Source: Massilia sp. BJB1822 (GTDB lineage: Bacteria > Pseudomonadota > Gammaproteobacteria > Burkholderiales > Burkholderiaceae_D). Taken from it: 64,000 nucleotides of DNA. Below, piece after piece: positions 1 to 8,066 of the stretch. The position numbers and the translations under genes are program-made. Below the pieces are notes generated by a model. That model had not been told where the DNA came from, searched no databases, and was given only the letters and a program-made list of their open reading frames with translations. Position 1 is the first letter of the stretch. Each line of letters begins with the position of its first letter. The stretch covers positions 1 through 64,000 of the forward strand of contig NZ_JABWEB010000008.1 in assembly GCF_013369485.1 (NCBI RefSeq), read 5' to 3'.

Positions 1-88
1 CCACCGCGCCGGCTGGTGCAAGCAACTGCACCAGCAGCACGGCGGCGCTGCCCAGCCCGCGCAGAAGGGAACCGCGCGGGGTGGCCAT
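1..88 (-). CDS. Partial exported protein downstream of nirK (runs off left edge)
   Basis: Only the first 29 codons lie in the window. They begin MATPRGSLLRGLGSAAVLL and continue with a hydrophobic stretch ending in LLAPAGA, which is a convincing Sec signal peptide with an AxA-like cleavage site. The ATG at 88 overlaps the nirK stop codon by one base (TAATG), so the gene is translationally coupled to nirK and presumably encodes a periplasmic partner. From memory, genes following nirK in related betaproteobacteria often encode SUMF1/formylglycine-generating-like or SCO-type proteins, but nothing in the visible residues identifies this one. The 3' part lies outside the window. Confidence 0.7.
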   Translation of the reverse strand, partial: MATPRGSLLRGLGSAAVLLVQLLAPAGAV

Positions 89-1539
89 TATTGCACCTTG
101 GCTTTGCGTTGGGTGCGTACCTGTTCGGCCGTTGCCACCTCTTTGCCGCGGTTCATGCCGGCGCTGATGTAGTTGATGACCGAAGCCACGTCTTCATCGT
201 TCAGGTCTTGCGGCGGCATCACGCCGTTGTAGCGCTTGCCGTTGACGACCAGCTCGCCGCTGCGGCCCTGGCTGATGATGGCGGCCAGTTCGTCCGGACG
301 CTGTTGCACGAAGTCCGAATTTGCCAGCGGCGGGAAGACGCCGTCCACGCCCTTGCCGTCGGCCTGGTGGCAGGCGGCGCAGTTAGCTTCGTACACGGCC
401 TTGCCGCGCGCGTGCTGCTGCGGTTTGGCGGCGGCCGATGCGGGAGCTGCTGCCGCAGGCTTGGCCGCTTGCGGGGCTGGCTTGGCTGCCGGCTCGGTCT
501 TGTTCACGGTGCTGTCGGTCAGTGGGCGTTTCACGCTTGGGCCGAAGACTTCAGGACGCTCAGGACCGGTCACTTTCAGCAGGCCAATGGCGCCTTTGTG
601 GAAGGCGCGGCTCAGCGAGTGGTCGACCAGGGTCAGGTTGCCAGGCACCTTGGTCTTGAACTCGGCGATGGTTGCGCCGCCGGCCGGCACCATGGTGGTC
701 TGCACGTTTTCCTGGAAGTTTTTGCCGCCTTCCAGATACACCTTGTCGAAGATGGCGCCGATGATGTGGAAGCTCGAGGTGATGTTCGGGCCACCCACGC
801 CGAAGAACATGCGGATCTTCTCGTCGGTATTGGCGGTCAGCGAGTTCTCGCCGGTCAGCGCGCCGTCGGCGCCGTTGAACAGCACATAGGTTGGCTTCTC
901 GTCGATCGACTTCTGCATGTCGAAGGCTTGCAGGCCAGGCGCGCGGTAGGCGCCGGCGGTGTAGAAGTCGCCCTGCATCACGTAGTACTCTTTGTCGACT
1001 GGCGCCATGCCTTCTTTCGGCTCGACCAGGATCATGCCGTACATGCCATTGGCGATGTGCATGGCCACTGGCGCGGTGGCGCAGTGGTACACGTACAGGC
1101 CTGGGTTCAGGGCTTTGAAGGTGAAGATGGCTTCATTGCCGGGAGCGATCAGGGTGCGCTCGGCGCCGCCGCCTGGACCGGTCACGGCGTGCAGGTCGAT
1201 ATTGTGCGGCAGTTTGTTTTCGGCCAGGTTCTTCAGGTGCAGTTCCACCGTGTCGCCTTCGCGCACGCGGATCATTTTGCCCGGAACGGTGCCGCCGAAG
1301 GTCCAGAAGGTGTACTTGGTGCCGGGAGCGATTTCTTTTTCAAACTCTTCCACGGTCATGTGCACCACAACGCGGGCTGGCGTTTTGCGGGTGATGCGTG
1401 GCGGGACTTTAGGTGGCGCTACCAGTTCATGTTGAACGATTGGCAGCTCAGGTGCTGCCTGGACAGCGATGGGCGCCATCGCGAAGGCGCCAGCCAGGCA
1501 TGCGAACATTGCAGGAGCGATACCGTATTTCTTCTTCAT
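88..1539 (-). CDS. nirK: Copper-containing nitrite reductase with C-terminal cytochrome c domain
   Basis: This periplasmic enzyme reduces nitrite to nitric oxide. The start is the ATG at 1539, preceded by an AAGGTGAG ribosome site; a longer reading frame adds 15 implausible residues before the signal peptide. The protein has 483 residues with a signal peptide of about 28. The two cupredoxin domains carry a complete ligand set: type 1 copper H112, C153, H161 and M166; type 2 copper H117, H152 and H307; catalytic D115 and H258. An Ala/Pro linker (about 345-377) leads to a class I cytochrome c domain with the haem motif CAACH at 387-391 and a candidate axial Met441. Such NirK-cytochrome fusions are known in Ralstonia-type nitrite reductases, where the haem domain feeds electrons to the type 1 copper. 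The gene is coupled to the exported protein at its 3' end. Confidence 0.97.
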   Translation of the reverse strand: MKKKYGIAPAMFACLAGAFAMAPIAVQAAPELPIVQHELVAPPKVPPRITRKTPARVVVHMTVEEFEKEIAPGTKYTFWTFGGTVPGKMIRVREGDTVELHLKNLAENKLPHNIDLHAVTGPGGGAERTLIAPGNEAIFTFKALNPGLYVYHCATAPVAMHIANGMYGMILVEPKEGMAPVDKEYYVMQGDFYTAGAYRAPGLQAFDMQKSIDEKPTYVLFNGADGALTGENSLTANTDEKIRMFFGVGGPNITSSFHIIGAIFDKVYLEGGKNFQENVQTTMVPAGGATIAEFKTKVPGNLTLVDHSLSRAFHKGAIGLLKVTGPERPEVFGPSVKRPLTDSTVNKTEPAAKPAPQAAKPAAAAPASAAAKPQQHARGKAVYEANCAACHQADGKGVDGVFPPLANSDFVQQRPDELAAIISQGRSGELVVNGKRYNGVMPPQDLNDEDVASVINYISAGMNRGKEVATAEQVRTQRKAKVQ

Positions 1540-1564
1540 TTTCTTCTCACCTTCTAGTTTGGTT

Positions 1565-1593
1565 ATGTCGACATCCAAAAGCACCTGATGTCG
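1565..1593. promoter_or_regulatory. Inverted repeats upstream of nirK (candidate operator)
   Basis: A perfect 7-bp inverted repeat, CGACATC (1569-1575) and GATGTCG (1587-1593), is separated by 11 bp. The left arm sits inside a 10-bp palindrome, ATGTCGACAT (1565-1574). The element lies 26-54 bp before the nirK start. Further upstream on the minus strand, 1627-1640 reads CTAACTTAGATCAT, which matches an Fnr/Dnr box only partially. Regulation by an NO or oxygen sensor is inferred; no canonical NsrR or Fnr site is present here. Confidence 0.35.
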
Positions 1594-1654
1594 TTACCAT
1601 CCTACGAGCGGGTGAGAAGCCCAGCCATGATCTAAGTTAGGGATTCTTGGGGAT

Positions 1655-2035
1655 TCAAAGGAAGGGAAATGGCGTCTTCTTGACGGCAACTGCGGCGATA
1701 TAGGCAAAAGTGACTAGGGCGCCAAACAGCGCCGCCACTCGGGCAGACTTGGTTTTGCCGCGTTTTATGGCCACCGTTCCGAGGCCGATATAGACCAACA
1801 GAGCTAGTACTTTTGCGGTCAGCCATCCTTGCACGAACGGGTACTGGGCGCTCATGAAAACCATGGTCAGGGCGCTGAGTAAAAGCAGGCTGTCGATGAT
1901 ATGCGGCGCCACCTTGACCCAGCGCTGCTGGAGCTTGGGCGAGTCGGCCAGCATCCAGCAGCCGCGCAAAAGAAAAAGGCTGCCGCTTAAGGCAGCGCAG
2001 CCCATGTGGATGTGTTTGAGGGTGTAGTAGTCCAT
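1655..2035 (-). CDS. SirB-family small integral membrane protein
   Basis: This 126-residue protein has about four hydrophobic helices. It starts MDYYTLKHIHMGCAALSG and ends in a short basic tail. The spacing of N-terminal His residues, the AAI/SGSLFLLRG helix and the internal PHIIDSLLLLSALTM segment fit the SirB2 family (Pfam SirB), small membrane proteins named for invasion-gene regulation in Salmonella but of unknown biochemical function. It lies between nirK and the DUF2249 gene on the same strand. A role in denitrification is only suggested by position. Confidence 0.8.
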   Translation of the reverse strand: MDYYTLKHIHMGCAALSGSLFLLRGCWMLADSPKLQQRWVKVAPHIIDSLLLLSALTMVFMSAQYPFVQGWLTAKVLALLVYIGLGTVAIKRGKTKSARVAALFGALVTFAYIAAVAVKKTPFPFL

Positions 2036-2114
2036 CCCCGCAGCTTACCATCAAGCCCGCGAGGATGCGACGCTGGCGCGCTTAAGAAGCGCTTAGAAGA
2101 GGCTTAAAGATGGC

Positions 2115-2372
2115 TCAGGAAGCGATCAGGAAGTCGATGATGATTTCGCCCGGATTGCGCGAGACGTAAGAGATGCGCACATGCTCGCCAAAATGCTGGT
2201 CGATCTGGTGCAGCAGCGGGATGGGATCATGGTCGTTACAGAAGCGCATTACCTCGCCCGGATTGAGCGCGTCGAGCGCGCCGAAGATGGCGGCATGGCG
2301 GAAGCGCTTGGCGATGCCGCGCGCGTCGAACGCGTAAATGCCGGCGGCGGTGGGCTGGGAACAATCGTGCAT
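2115..2372 (-). CDS. DUF2249 domain protein
   Basis: The protein has 85 residues from the ATG at 2372, which has a GAGGAG ribosome site. A longer frame from 2417 would add an unlikely Phe-rich leader. It shows the DUF2249 pattern: DARGI near the N-terminus, then LDALNPGEVMRFCNDHDPIPLLHQI. DUF2249 proteins are small, TusA-fold-like and frequently found beside nitric oxide reductase or hemerythrin-type genes in denitrifiers; their biochemical role is not settled. The gene directly follows norZ with 68 bp between them, so co-transcription with NO reduction is likely. The conserved HDP is intact. Confidence 0.85.
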   Translation of the reverse strand: MHDCSQPTAAGIYAFDARGIAKRFRHAAIFGALDALNPGEVMRFCNDHDPIPLLHQIDQHFGEHVRISYVSRNPGEIIIDFLIAS

Positions 2373-2440
2373 GAAAAACTCCTCGATGAAAAAAAATGGG
2401 AACCCATGCGCGAACATGGATCCCCCTTGCTTAAATCAGA

Positions 2441-4711
2441 TTAGACCTTGCTGCCGACGGCGGCGCCGCTGGCGGCTTCCTTGCGCTTGCCGATCAGGCG
2501 CAGCGCGAACAGGGTCAGGAAGCCGGTGCCGCAAGAGAACACGATGTCGCCCGGTACGCGCAGCCACACCAGCGTTTCCATCACGACCGAGTGGATCACT
2601 TCAGGCGAGCGGGCGAACCACATGCCTTCGGTGATGCTGGCCGCAGCCTGGTAGATACCGGCTGGCAGAATGGACATGAACACCATCATGGCCAGGCCGA
2701 TGTTGAGCAGCCAGAAGGTTGGCGCCAGCAGGCGGTCGGACCAGGCCAGGCGGTCGGTCAGGCCACGCAGGCAGAAGAGCATCAGACCGATACCCAGCAT
2801 GCCGTACACGCCGAACAGGGCGGCGTGGCCGTGGGCTGCCGTCAGGTTCAGGCCTTGCACGTAGTACAGGGCGATCGGGGTGTTGATGGCGAAGCCCAGC
2901 AGGCCGGCGCCGACCAGATTCCAGAAGCCCACTGCGATGAAGCACAGGATGGCCCAGCGATAGCTCTGCACCCACGGTGCCGATTTGGAACGGCGGTAGT
3001 TGTTCCATGCCTCGATGCCGAGCATCGACAGCGGGACCACTTCCAGTGCCGAGAACATGCCGCCCAGGGCGATCACATAGGTTGGCGTGCCGGTGAAGTA
3101 CAGGTGGTGCAGGGTGCCCAGGATGCCGCCGGTCAGGAACACGATGGTTTCCAGCACGATGGCGCTGTTGGCGGTTGCGGCGCGGATCAGGCCCAGACGG
3201 GTGAACAGCAGGGCGATAACGGCGGTGGCGAACACTTCGAAGAAGCCTTCAACCCACAGGTGGACCAGCCACCAGCGCCAGTACTCGATGATCGCGTAGT
3301 GGGTATGACGGCCCCAGGTCAGCGAGGTGGCGTAGAAGCCGCCGATGCAGACTGCAGCCAGGAAGACCATGACGATCAGACCGCGGCCTTCGGAAGGCTT
3401 GGTCAGGGCAGGCCACAGGGCGCGGCCCAGCAGGGTAGCCCAGAACAGCAGGCCAACGAAGAGCAGGATCTGCCATACGCGGCCCATGCTGGTGAATTCC
3501 AGGCCTTGGTTGCCGATCCAGAAGGCGAACTCGTTGCCTTTGTGGCCCAGGGTGCCGAGCCAGCCGGTGATGGTGGAGCCGGCCACGATGAACAGCAGCG
3601 CGTAGAACAGCAGGTTCACGCCCAGCTTCTGGAACTTCGGCTCATGGCCGGAGATGGCAGGAGCGATATACAGGCCGGTGGCCAGCCATGCGGTTGCGAT
3701 CCACAGCACGGCGAACTGGGTGTGGATGGTGCGGCTGACGGTGAAGGGCAGGATTTCAGCCAGAGGGAAGCCGAAGAAGCTTTGGCCTTCCACCGCATAG
3801 TGGGCGGTGACGACGCCCATGCCAACCTGGGCCAGGATCAGTGCGATCACCACGAAGAAGTATTTTTTCGTGGCCAGCATCGATGGCGTGGCTTTCAGGT
3901 TGAAGAAGGGATCGGCCTTGGGCGCTTCAGGATCGGCTTCCTCGCCGGCTTTGGCGTGGACGAAGATCATGCCGGCGATGGCGGCGATCATCAGGATCAC
4001 GGAAGCGATGGACCAGATGCCGGTGCCGGCGGTAGGATGGTTGTCCACCAGCGGTTCGTGCGGCCAGTTGCTGGTGTAGCTGATGCCGCTGCCGTCAGGG
4101 CGATTGGCGGCAGCCGACCACGAGGACCAGAAGATGAAGGCCGGCAGGGCTTTCAGGTCGTCAGGATCGGTCAGCGAATTGGCGTTCATCGCGTACTGGA
4201 TGCGCAGCAGGTTGAGGTCTTCATCGTTGCCGAACAGGCCCATATAGTGGCGTGCCACTTCCTGCACTGCCTGGGCGCGTTCCTCGGATAGCGAGATGGC
4301 GCCGGTGGCGGCGTCATAGCCGTTCTGGCGCATCTCGGTCTTCAGGCGGGCATCCAGGCCGGCTTTCTGCTCTACGCTCAACTGCTCGTAGGGTGCGCCG
4401 TGCTGTTTGCGGGCCCAGATATCGCGCAGGGCGACGGCCTCGCGGTGCAGCCAGTCGGCCGACCAGTCGGGAGCAACATAGCTGCCGTGTCCCCACACGG
4501 AGCCGAGCTGCTGGCCGCCGGCCGCCAGCCAGGCTTCCTGGCCGCGTTGCACTTGGCCTTCGGAGAACAGAACGTCCCCTTTCAGGCTGATGACTTGCTT
4601 AGGTATTGGTGGAGCAGCAAGGTAAATCTCCTTGCCGACCCAGACCAGGACGGCGAAAGACAGGGCGCAGATAACTGCTAACCAAGTCCAGAGTTTGCGC
4701 GTAGCGTGCAT
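2441..4711 (-). CDS. norZ: Quinol-dependent nitric oxide reductase (single subunit, qNor)
   Basis: This inner-membrane enzyme reduces two NO to N2O using quinol directly. Its 756 residues match the qNor form, in which an N-terminal extension replaces the NorC cytochrome. TM1 (about 9-30) is followed by a large periplasmic region of about 200 residues, then a 12-helix haem-copper oxidase-like core. Visible core motifs include HTQFAVLW, the HLWVEGFFEVFATA segment with its conserved His and Glu residues, and GTLHHLYFTG, which carries the dinuclear-site histidines. It needs no NorC or NorQD. It is transcribed away from nsrR with a 171-bp shared control region, the expected arrangement for NO-derepressed norZ. 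The DUF2249 gene lies downstream. Confidence 0.96.
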   Translation of the reverse strand: MHATRKLWTWLAVICALSFAVLVWVGKEIYLAAPPIPKQVISLKGDVLFSEGQVQRGQEAWLAAGGQQLGSVWGHGSYVAPDWSADWLHREAVALRDIWARKQHGAPYEQLSVEQKAGLDARLKTEMRQNGYDAATGAISLSEERAQAVQEVARHYMGLFGNDEDLNLLRIQYAMNANSLTDPDDLKALPAFIFWSSWSAAANRPDGSGISYTSNWPHEPLVDNHPTAGTGIWSIASVILMIAAIAGMIFVHAKAGEEADPEAPKADPFFNLKATPSMLATKKYFFVVIALILAQVGMGVVTAHYAVEGQSFFGFPLAEILPFTVSRTIHTQFAVLWIATAWLATGLYIAPAISGHEPKFQKLGVNLLFYALLFIVAGSTITGWLGTLGHKGNEFAFWIGNQGLEFTSMGRVWQILLFVGLLFWATLLGRALWPALTKPSEGRGLIVMVFLAAVCIGGFYATSLTWGRHTHYAIIEYWRWWLVHLWVEGFFEVFATAVIALLFTRLGLIRAATANSAIVLETIVFLTGGILGTLHHLYFTGTPTYVIALGGMFSALEVVPLSMLGIEAWNNYRRSKSAPWVQSYRWAILCFIAVGFWNLVGAGLLGFAINTPIALYYVQGLNLTAAHGHAALFGVYGMLGIGLMLFCLRGLTDRLAWSDRLLAPTFWLLNIGLAMMVFMSILPAGIYQAAASITEGMWFARSPEVIHSVVMETLVWLRVPGDIVFSCGTGFLTLFALRLIGKRKEAASGAAVGSKV

Positions 4712-4778
4712 GGCATGGTTTCCTCATTGTTATGGTTGAAGGGAAGGTGGTATGCGAGCAGTTTAGGCATCTTCGGAA

Positions 4779-4807
4779 AAGAAGTATACAGAATCTATGT
4801 TTTTCTT
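4779..4807. promoter_or_regulatory. Imperfect palindrome between norZ and nsrR (candidate NsrR operator)
   Basis: A 29-bp imperfect palindrome has outer arms AAGAA and TTCTT and a central AGAATCT; 10 of 14 opposing pairs are complementary. It lies 68 bp from the norZ start and 75 bp from the nsrR start. On the minus strand it overlaps a possible promoter: TATACT (4783-4788), with TTAAGA 15 bp upstream. The AAG...CTT ends recall NsrR sites, but the match to the published enterobacterial consensus is poor, so the assignment rests mainly on position. Confidence 0.4.
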
Positions 4808-4882
4808 AAGATAGGTCATCAACAAATGCTCCGCGCTTGGGAATAATCCATACCGAGCAAGCAAGCTATATGGAATAAGGCT

Positions 4883-5287
4883 ATGAGACTGACCGCATAT
4901 ACCGACTACGCCATGCGTACCCTGATTTACCTGGGCGTTCACCGCGGCCGCCTGGTGACGATCCAGGACATCGCCGTGCTGCACGGCATATCGAAAAACC
5001 ATCTGACCAAGGTGGTGCACCAGCTGGGCCGCTGCGGCATGGTGGAAACGGTGCGGGGGCGCAATGGCGGCATCCGCCTGCGCGGCGAACCGAGTGGCAT
5101 CAATATCGGCCAGGTGGTGCGCACCACCGAGAGCGATTTCGAGATGGCCGCCTGTTTTGGCAGCAGCGCCAACGCCTGCGCCAATGCGCCCTGGTGCGGC
5201 CTGAAAGGCGTGCTGTCGGCGGCCACCGGGGCTTACCTGTCGGTGCTTGACAGAGTGACATTGGCTGATCTGATTAGGGCTGCCTAG
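4883..5287 (+). CDS. nsrR: NO-sensing Rrf2-family repressor NsrR
   Basis: This 134-residue regulator has an N-terminal winged helix (MRLTAYTDYAMRTLIYL, then the recognition segment ISKNHLTKVVHQLGR) followed by the dimerisation helix. Three cysteines, C91, C99 and C105, occur in the ACFGSSANACANAPWCGLKGVL segment, the spacing that ligates the iron-sulfur cluster in NsrR rather than in IscR. In characterised NsrR proteins NO damages this cluster and releases the repressor. Divergence from norZ supports the assignment. narK1 follows on the same strand after 116 bp, so regulation of nitrate uptake by read-through is possible. Confidence 0.92.
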   Translation: MRLTAYTDYAMRTLIYLGVHRGRLVTIQDIAVLHGISKNHLTKVVHQLGRCGMVETVRGRNGGIRLRGEPSGINIGQVVRTTESDFEMAACFGSSANACANAPWCGLKGVLSAATGAYLSVLDRVTLADLIRAA

Positions 5288-5403
5288 TCATTAAGTACTA
5301 GCACCCTAAGCAGCATGAATTGGAAAAACCTCCCTTAGACGAATGGCGCAGAAGCTTGCGAAAAATTACTCTGTCGTCATCCGATAGTGCAGGGAGAAAC
5401 GAC

Positions 5404-6657
5404 GTGAGCAAAGAAAAAGACAACAGAGCGGTATCCGTGCTGGTGGCCAGCACGTTTGCCTTCACCATCTGCTTCGCAATCTGGATGATGTTCGCCGTCC
5501 TGGGCATCCCCATCAAGAAGCAGCTCAATCTGAACGAAACCCAATTCGGCCTGCTGGCCGCCATTCCCGTCCTGAGCGGCTCGCTGGTGCGCGTCCCGCT
5601 GGGCATCTGGTGCGACAAGCACGGCGGCCGCATCGTGTTCTTCCTGCTGATGCTGGCAACCGTGGTGCCGATCTGGATGATCAGCATCGCCACCGAGTTC
5701 TGGCACTTCCTGGTGCTTGGCCTGTTCGTCGGCCTGGCCGGCGGTTCCTTCTCGGTCGGCACGCCCTATGTGGCGCGCTGGTTCCCGCCCAAGCGCAAAG
5801 GCCTGGCCATGGGCATTTTCGGCGCCGGCAACTCCGGCTCGGCCCTGACCAAGTTCGTGGCGCCCGCCATCATCGGCGCCTACGGCTGGCAGATGCTGCC
5901 GACCGTGTACGCGGTGGCGATGGCGCTGACGGCCCTGATCTTCTGGCAGTTCAGCTATACCGATCCCTCGCACCAGGTGAAAGGCGGCGACGCTTCGCTG
6001 GGCGCCCAGCTGAAAATGCTGAAAGACCCGCGCGTATGGCGCTACTGCCAGTACTACTCCGTGGTGTTCGGCGGCTATGTCGCGCTGGCCCTGTGGATGA
6101 CCAAATACTACGTCAGCGAATACGGCTTCAATCTGCAGCTGGCGGCCTTGCTGGCAGCCTGCTTCTCGCTGCCGGGCGGCGTGCTGCGCGCCCTGGGCGG
6201 CTGGATCTCGGACCGCTATGGCGCCTACAAAGTGACCTGGTGGGTGATGTGGGTGTGCTGGGTGTGCTTCTTCCTGCTGTCCTATCCGCCAACCAGCATG
6301 GTCATCAAAACCGTCAACGGCGACATGGCCATGGATATCTCGGTATCGCCACTGGTGTTCACCTGCCTGCTGTTCATCGTCGGCACCGCCATGGCCATCG
6401 GCAAGGCATCCGTCTTCAAATTCATCGCGGACGATTTCAGCGGCAATATCGGCGCAGTCTCGGGCGTGGTGGGCCTGGCCGGCGGCTTGGGCGGCTTCGT
6501 GCTGCCGATCATGTTCGGCGCCCTGGTCGATCTGACCGGCGTGCGTTCCAGCGCCTTCATGCTGTTGTACGGCACCGTCTGCGTGTCCCTGGTGTGGATG
6601 CACTACTCATTCAAACCGGCTGCATCTGCTCCTGTTGCCCTGCCGGCCGCTGCTTAA
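5404..6657 (+). CDS. narK1: Nitrate/nitrite MFS transporter, NarK1 type
   Basis: The GTG at 5404 is chosen because AGGGAG at 5391-5396 sits 7 bp upstream and the residues that follow (VSKEKDNRAVSVL) lead directly into TM1. A longer frame opens at a TTG at 5320 with an atypical leader. The 417-residue product has 12 predicted helices and nitrate/nitrite porter features: GLLAAIPVLSGSLVRVPLG with the substrate-site Arg in TM2, and the glycine-rich GLAGGSFSVG in TM5. It probably imports nitrate by proton symport (NarK1 class), inferred from pairing with a second NarK. narK2 follows after 17 bp, so the two form an operon as in other denitrifiers. Confidence 0.93.
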   Translation: MSKEKDNRAVSVLVASTFAFTICFAIWMMFAVLGIPIKKQLNLNETQFGLLAAIPVLSGSLVRVPLGIWCDKHGGRIVFFLLMLATVVPIWMISIATEFWHFLVLGLFVGLAGGSFSVGTPYVARWFPPKRKGLAMGIFGAGNSGSALTKFVAPAIIGAYGWQMLPTVYAVAMALTALIFWQFSYTDPSHQVKGGDASLGAQLKMLKDPRVWRYCQYYSVVFGGYVALALWMTKYYVSEYGFNLQLAALLAACFSLPGGVLRALGGWISDRYGAYKVTWWVMWVCWVCFFLLSYPPTSMVIKTVNGDMAMDISVSPLVFTCLLFIVGTAMAIGKASVFKFIADDFSGNIGAVSGVVGLAGGLGGFVLPIMFGALVDLTGVRSSAFMLLYGTVCVSLVWMHYSFKPAASAPVALPAAA

Positions 6658-6674
6658 ATCCTGGAGACTAAATC

Positions 6675-8066
6675 ATGAGCAAATATGTGATCACCACATG
6701 GGAGCCGGAACTGACCGGCTTCTGGCAAAACAAGGGCCGCAGTACCGCGAATCGCAACCTCTGGCTGTCGATCCCTGCGCTTGCCCTGGCTTTCGCGGTC
6801 TGGATGGTATGGAGCGTGGTGGTGGTTAATCTGCCGAACATCGGCTTCAAGTACAGCACCAACCAGCTGTTCTGGCTGACGGCGCTGCCTGGCCTGTCCG
6901 GCGCGACGCTGCGCATTTTCTACTCCTTCATGGTACCGATCTTCGGCGGCCGCAAATGGACCACGATTTCCACCGCCTCGCTGCTGATTCCAGCCGCCGG
7001 CATCGGCTTCGCGGTGCAGGACGTGAGCACCGGCTACCCGACCATGCTGATTCTGGCCCTGCTGTGCGGTCTGGGTGGCGGCAACTTCGCCTCCTCGATG
7101 GCGAACATCAGCTTCTTCTATCCGAAAGCGCAGAAAGGCTATGCGCTCGGCATGAACGCGGGCCTGGGCAATCTGGGCGTGTCGGTGGTGCAGTTCGTGG
7201 TGCCGCTGGTGATCACCGCCGGCGTCTTCGGCGCCTTGGGTGGCGAGCCGCAAATGCTGGTGAAGGCCGGCGAGAGCAAACCAATCTGGCTGCAGAACGC
7301 CGGCTTTATCTGGGTGCCTTTCATCATGACCAGCGCCGTGCTGGCCTGGTTCGGCATGAACGATCTGGCCTCGGCCAAGGCTTCCTTCGCCGAACAGGCC
7401 GTGATCTTCAAGCGCAAGCATAACTGGCTGATGTGCTGGCTCTACACCGGCACCTTCGGTTCCTTCATCGGCTACTCGGCTGCTTTCCCGCTGCTGATCA
7501 AAACCCAGTTCCCCGATGTGAACCCGCTGCAGTTTGCCTTCCTCGGTCCTCTGGTCGGTGCCCTGGCGCGCGTCCTGGGCGGCATCATCTCCGACAAGCT
7601 CGGTGGCGCCCGCGTCACCGTCTGGACCTTCGCCGGCATGATCGGCGCCGTGCTGGGCGTGATCGCCTTCCTGCCGAACGCCGACGCCGGCGTGGCGGGC
7701 AGCTTCACCGGCTTCTTCTGGATGTTCATGCTGCTGTTCGCCGGCACCGGCGTCGGCAACGCATCGACCTTCCGCATGATTCCCGTGATTTTCCTGACCG
7801 AACGCCAGCGCGCCGCCGCCGGCAAGAGCAAGGCTGAACAGGAACAGGCCGTGGTGGAAGCGAACAAGGAAGGCGCGGCCGTACTGGGCTTCACCTCCGC
7901 CGTGGCGGCCTATGGCGCCTTCTTCATTCCGAAGAGCTACGGCACTTCGATCGCGCTGACCGGCAGTGCCGAAGCGGCGCTGTGGGGCTTCATCGCCTTC
8001 TATGCCAGCTGCATAGCAATCACCTGGTGGTGCTATGCGCGGAAAGGTGCGGCAATGCCATGCTGA
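6675..8066 (+). CDS. narK2: Nitrate/nitrite MFS transporter, NarK2 type
   Basis: This 463-residue, 12-helix major facilitator protein carries the nitrate-signature motifs LCGLGGGNFASSM (TM5) and, in the second half, GTGVGNASTFRMIP, plus the TM2 segment LPGLSGATLRIFYSF with the conserved Arg. The extra hydrophilic loop before the last helices (ERQRAAAGKSKAEQEQAVVE) is typical of the longer NarK2 branch, usually considered a nitrate/nitrite antiporter. It follows narK1 by 17 bp with a GGAG ribosome site. Its last 7 bases overlap hemN. Roles of the two porters are inferred from class, not shown by the sequence. Confidence 0.93.
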   Translation: MSKYVITTWEPELTGFWQNKGRSTANRNLWLSIPALALAFAVWMVWSVVVVNLPNIGFKYSTNQLFWLTALPGLSGATLRIFYSFMVPIFGGRKWTTISTASLLIPAAGIGFAVQDVSTGYPTMLILALLCGLGGGNFASSMANISFFYPKAQKGYALGMNAGLGNLGVSVVQFVVPLVITAGVFGALGGEPQMLVKAGESKPIWLQNAGFIWVPFIMTSAVLAWFGMNDLASAKASFAEQAVIFKRKHNWLMCWLYTGTFGSFIGYSAAFPLLIKTQFPDVNPLQFAFLGPLVGALARVLGGIISDKLGGARVTVWTFAGMIGAVLGVIAFLPNADAGVAGSFTGFFWMFMLLFAGTGVGNASTFRMIPVIFLTERQRAAAGKSKAEQEQAVVEANKEGAAVLGFTSAVAAYGAFFIPKSYGTSIALTGSAEAALWGFIAFYASCIAITWWCYARKGAAMPC

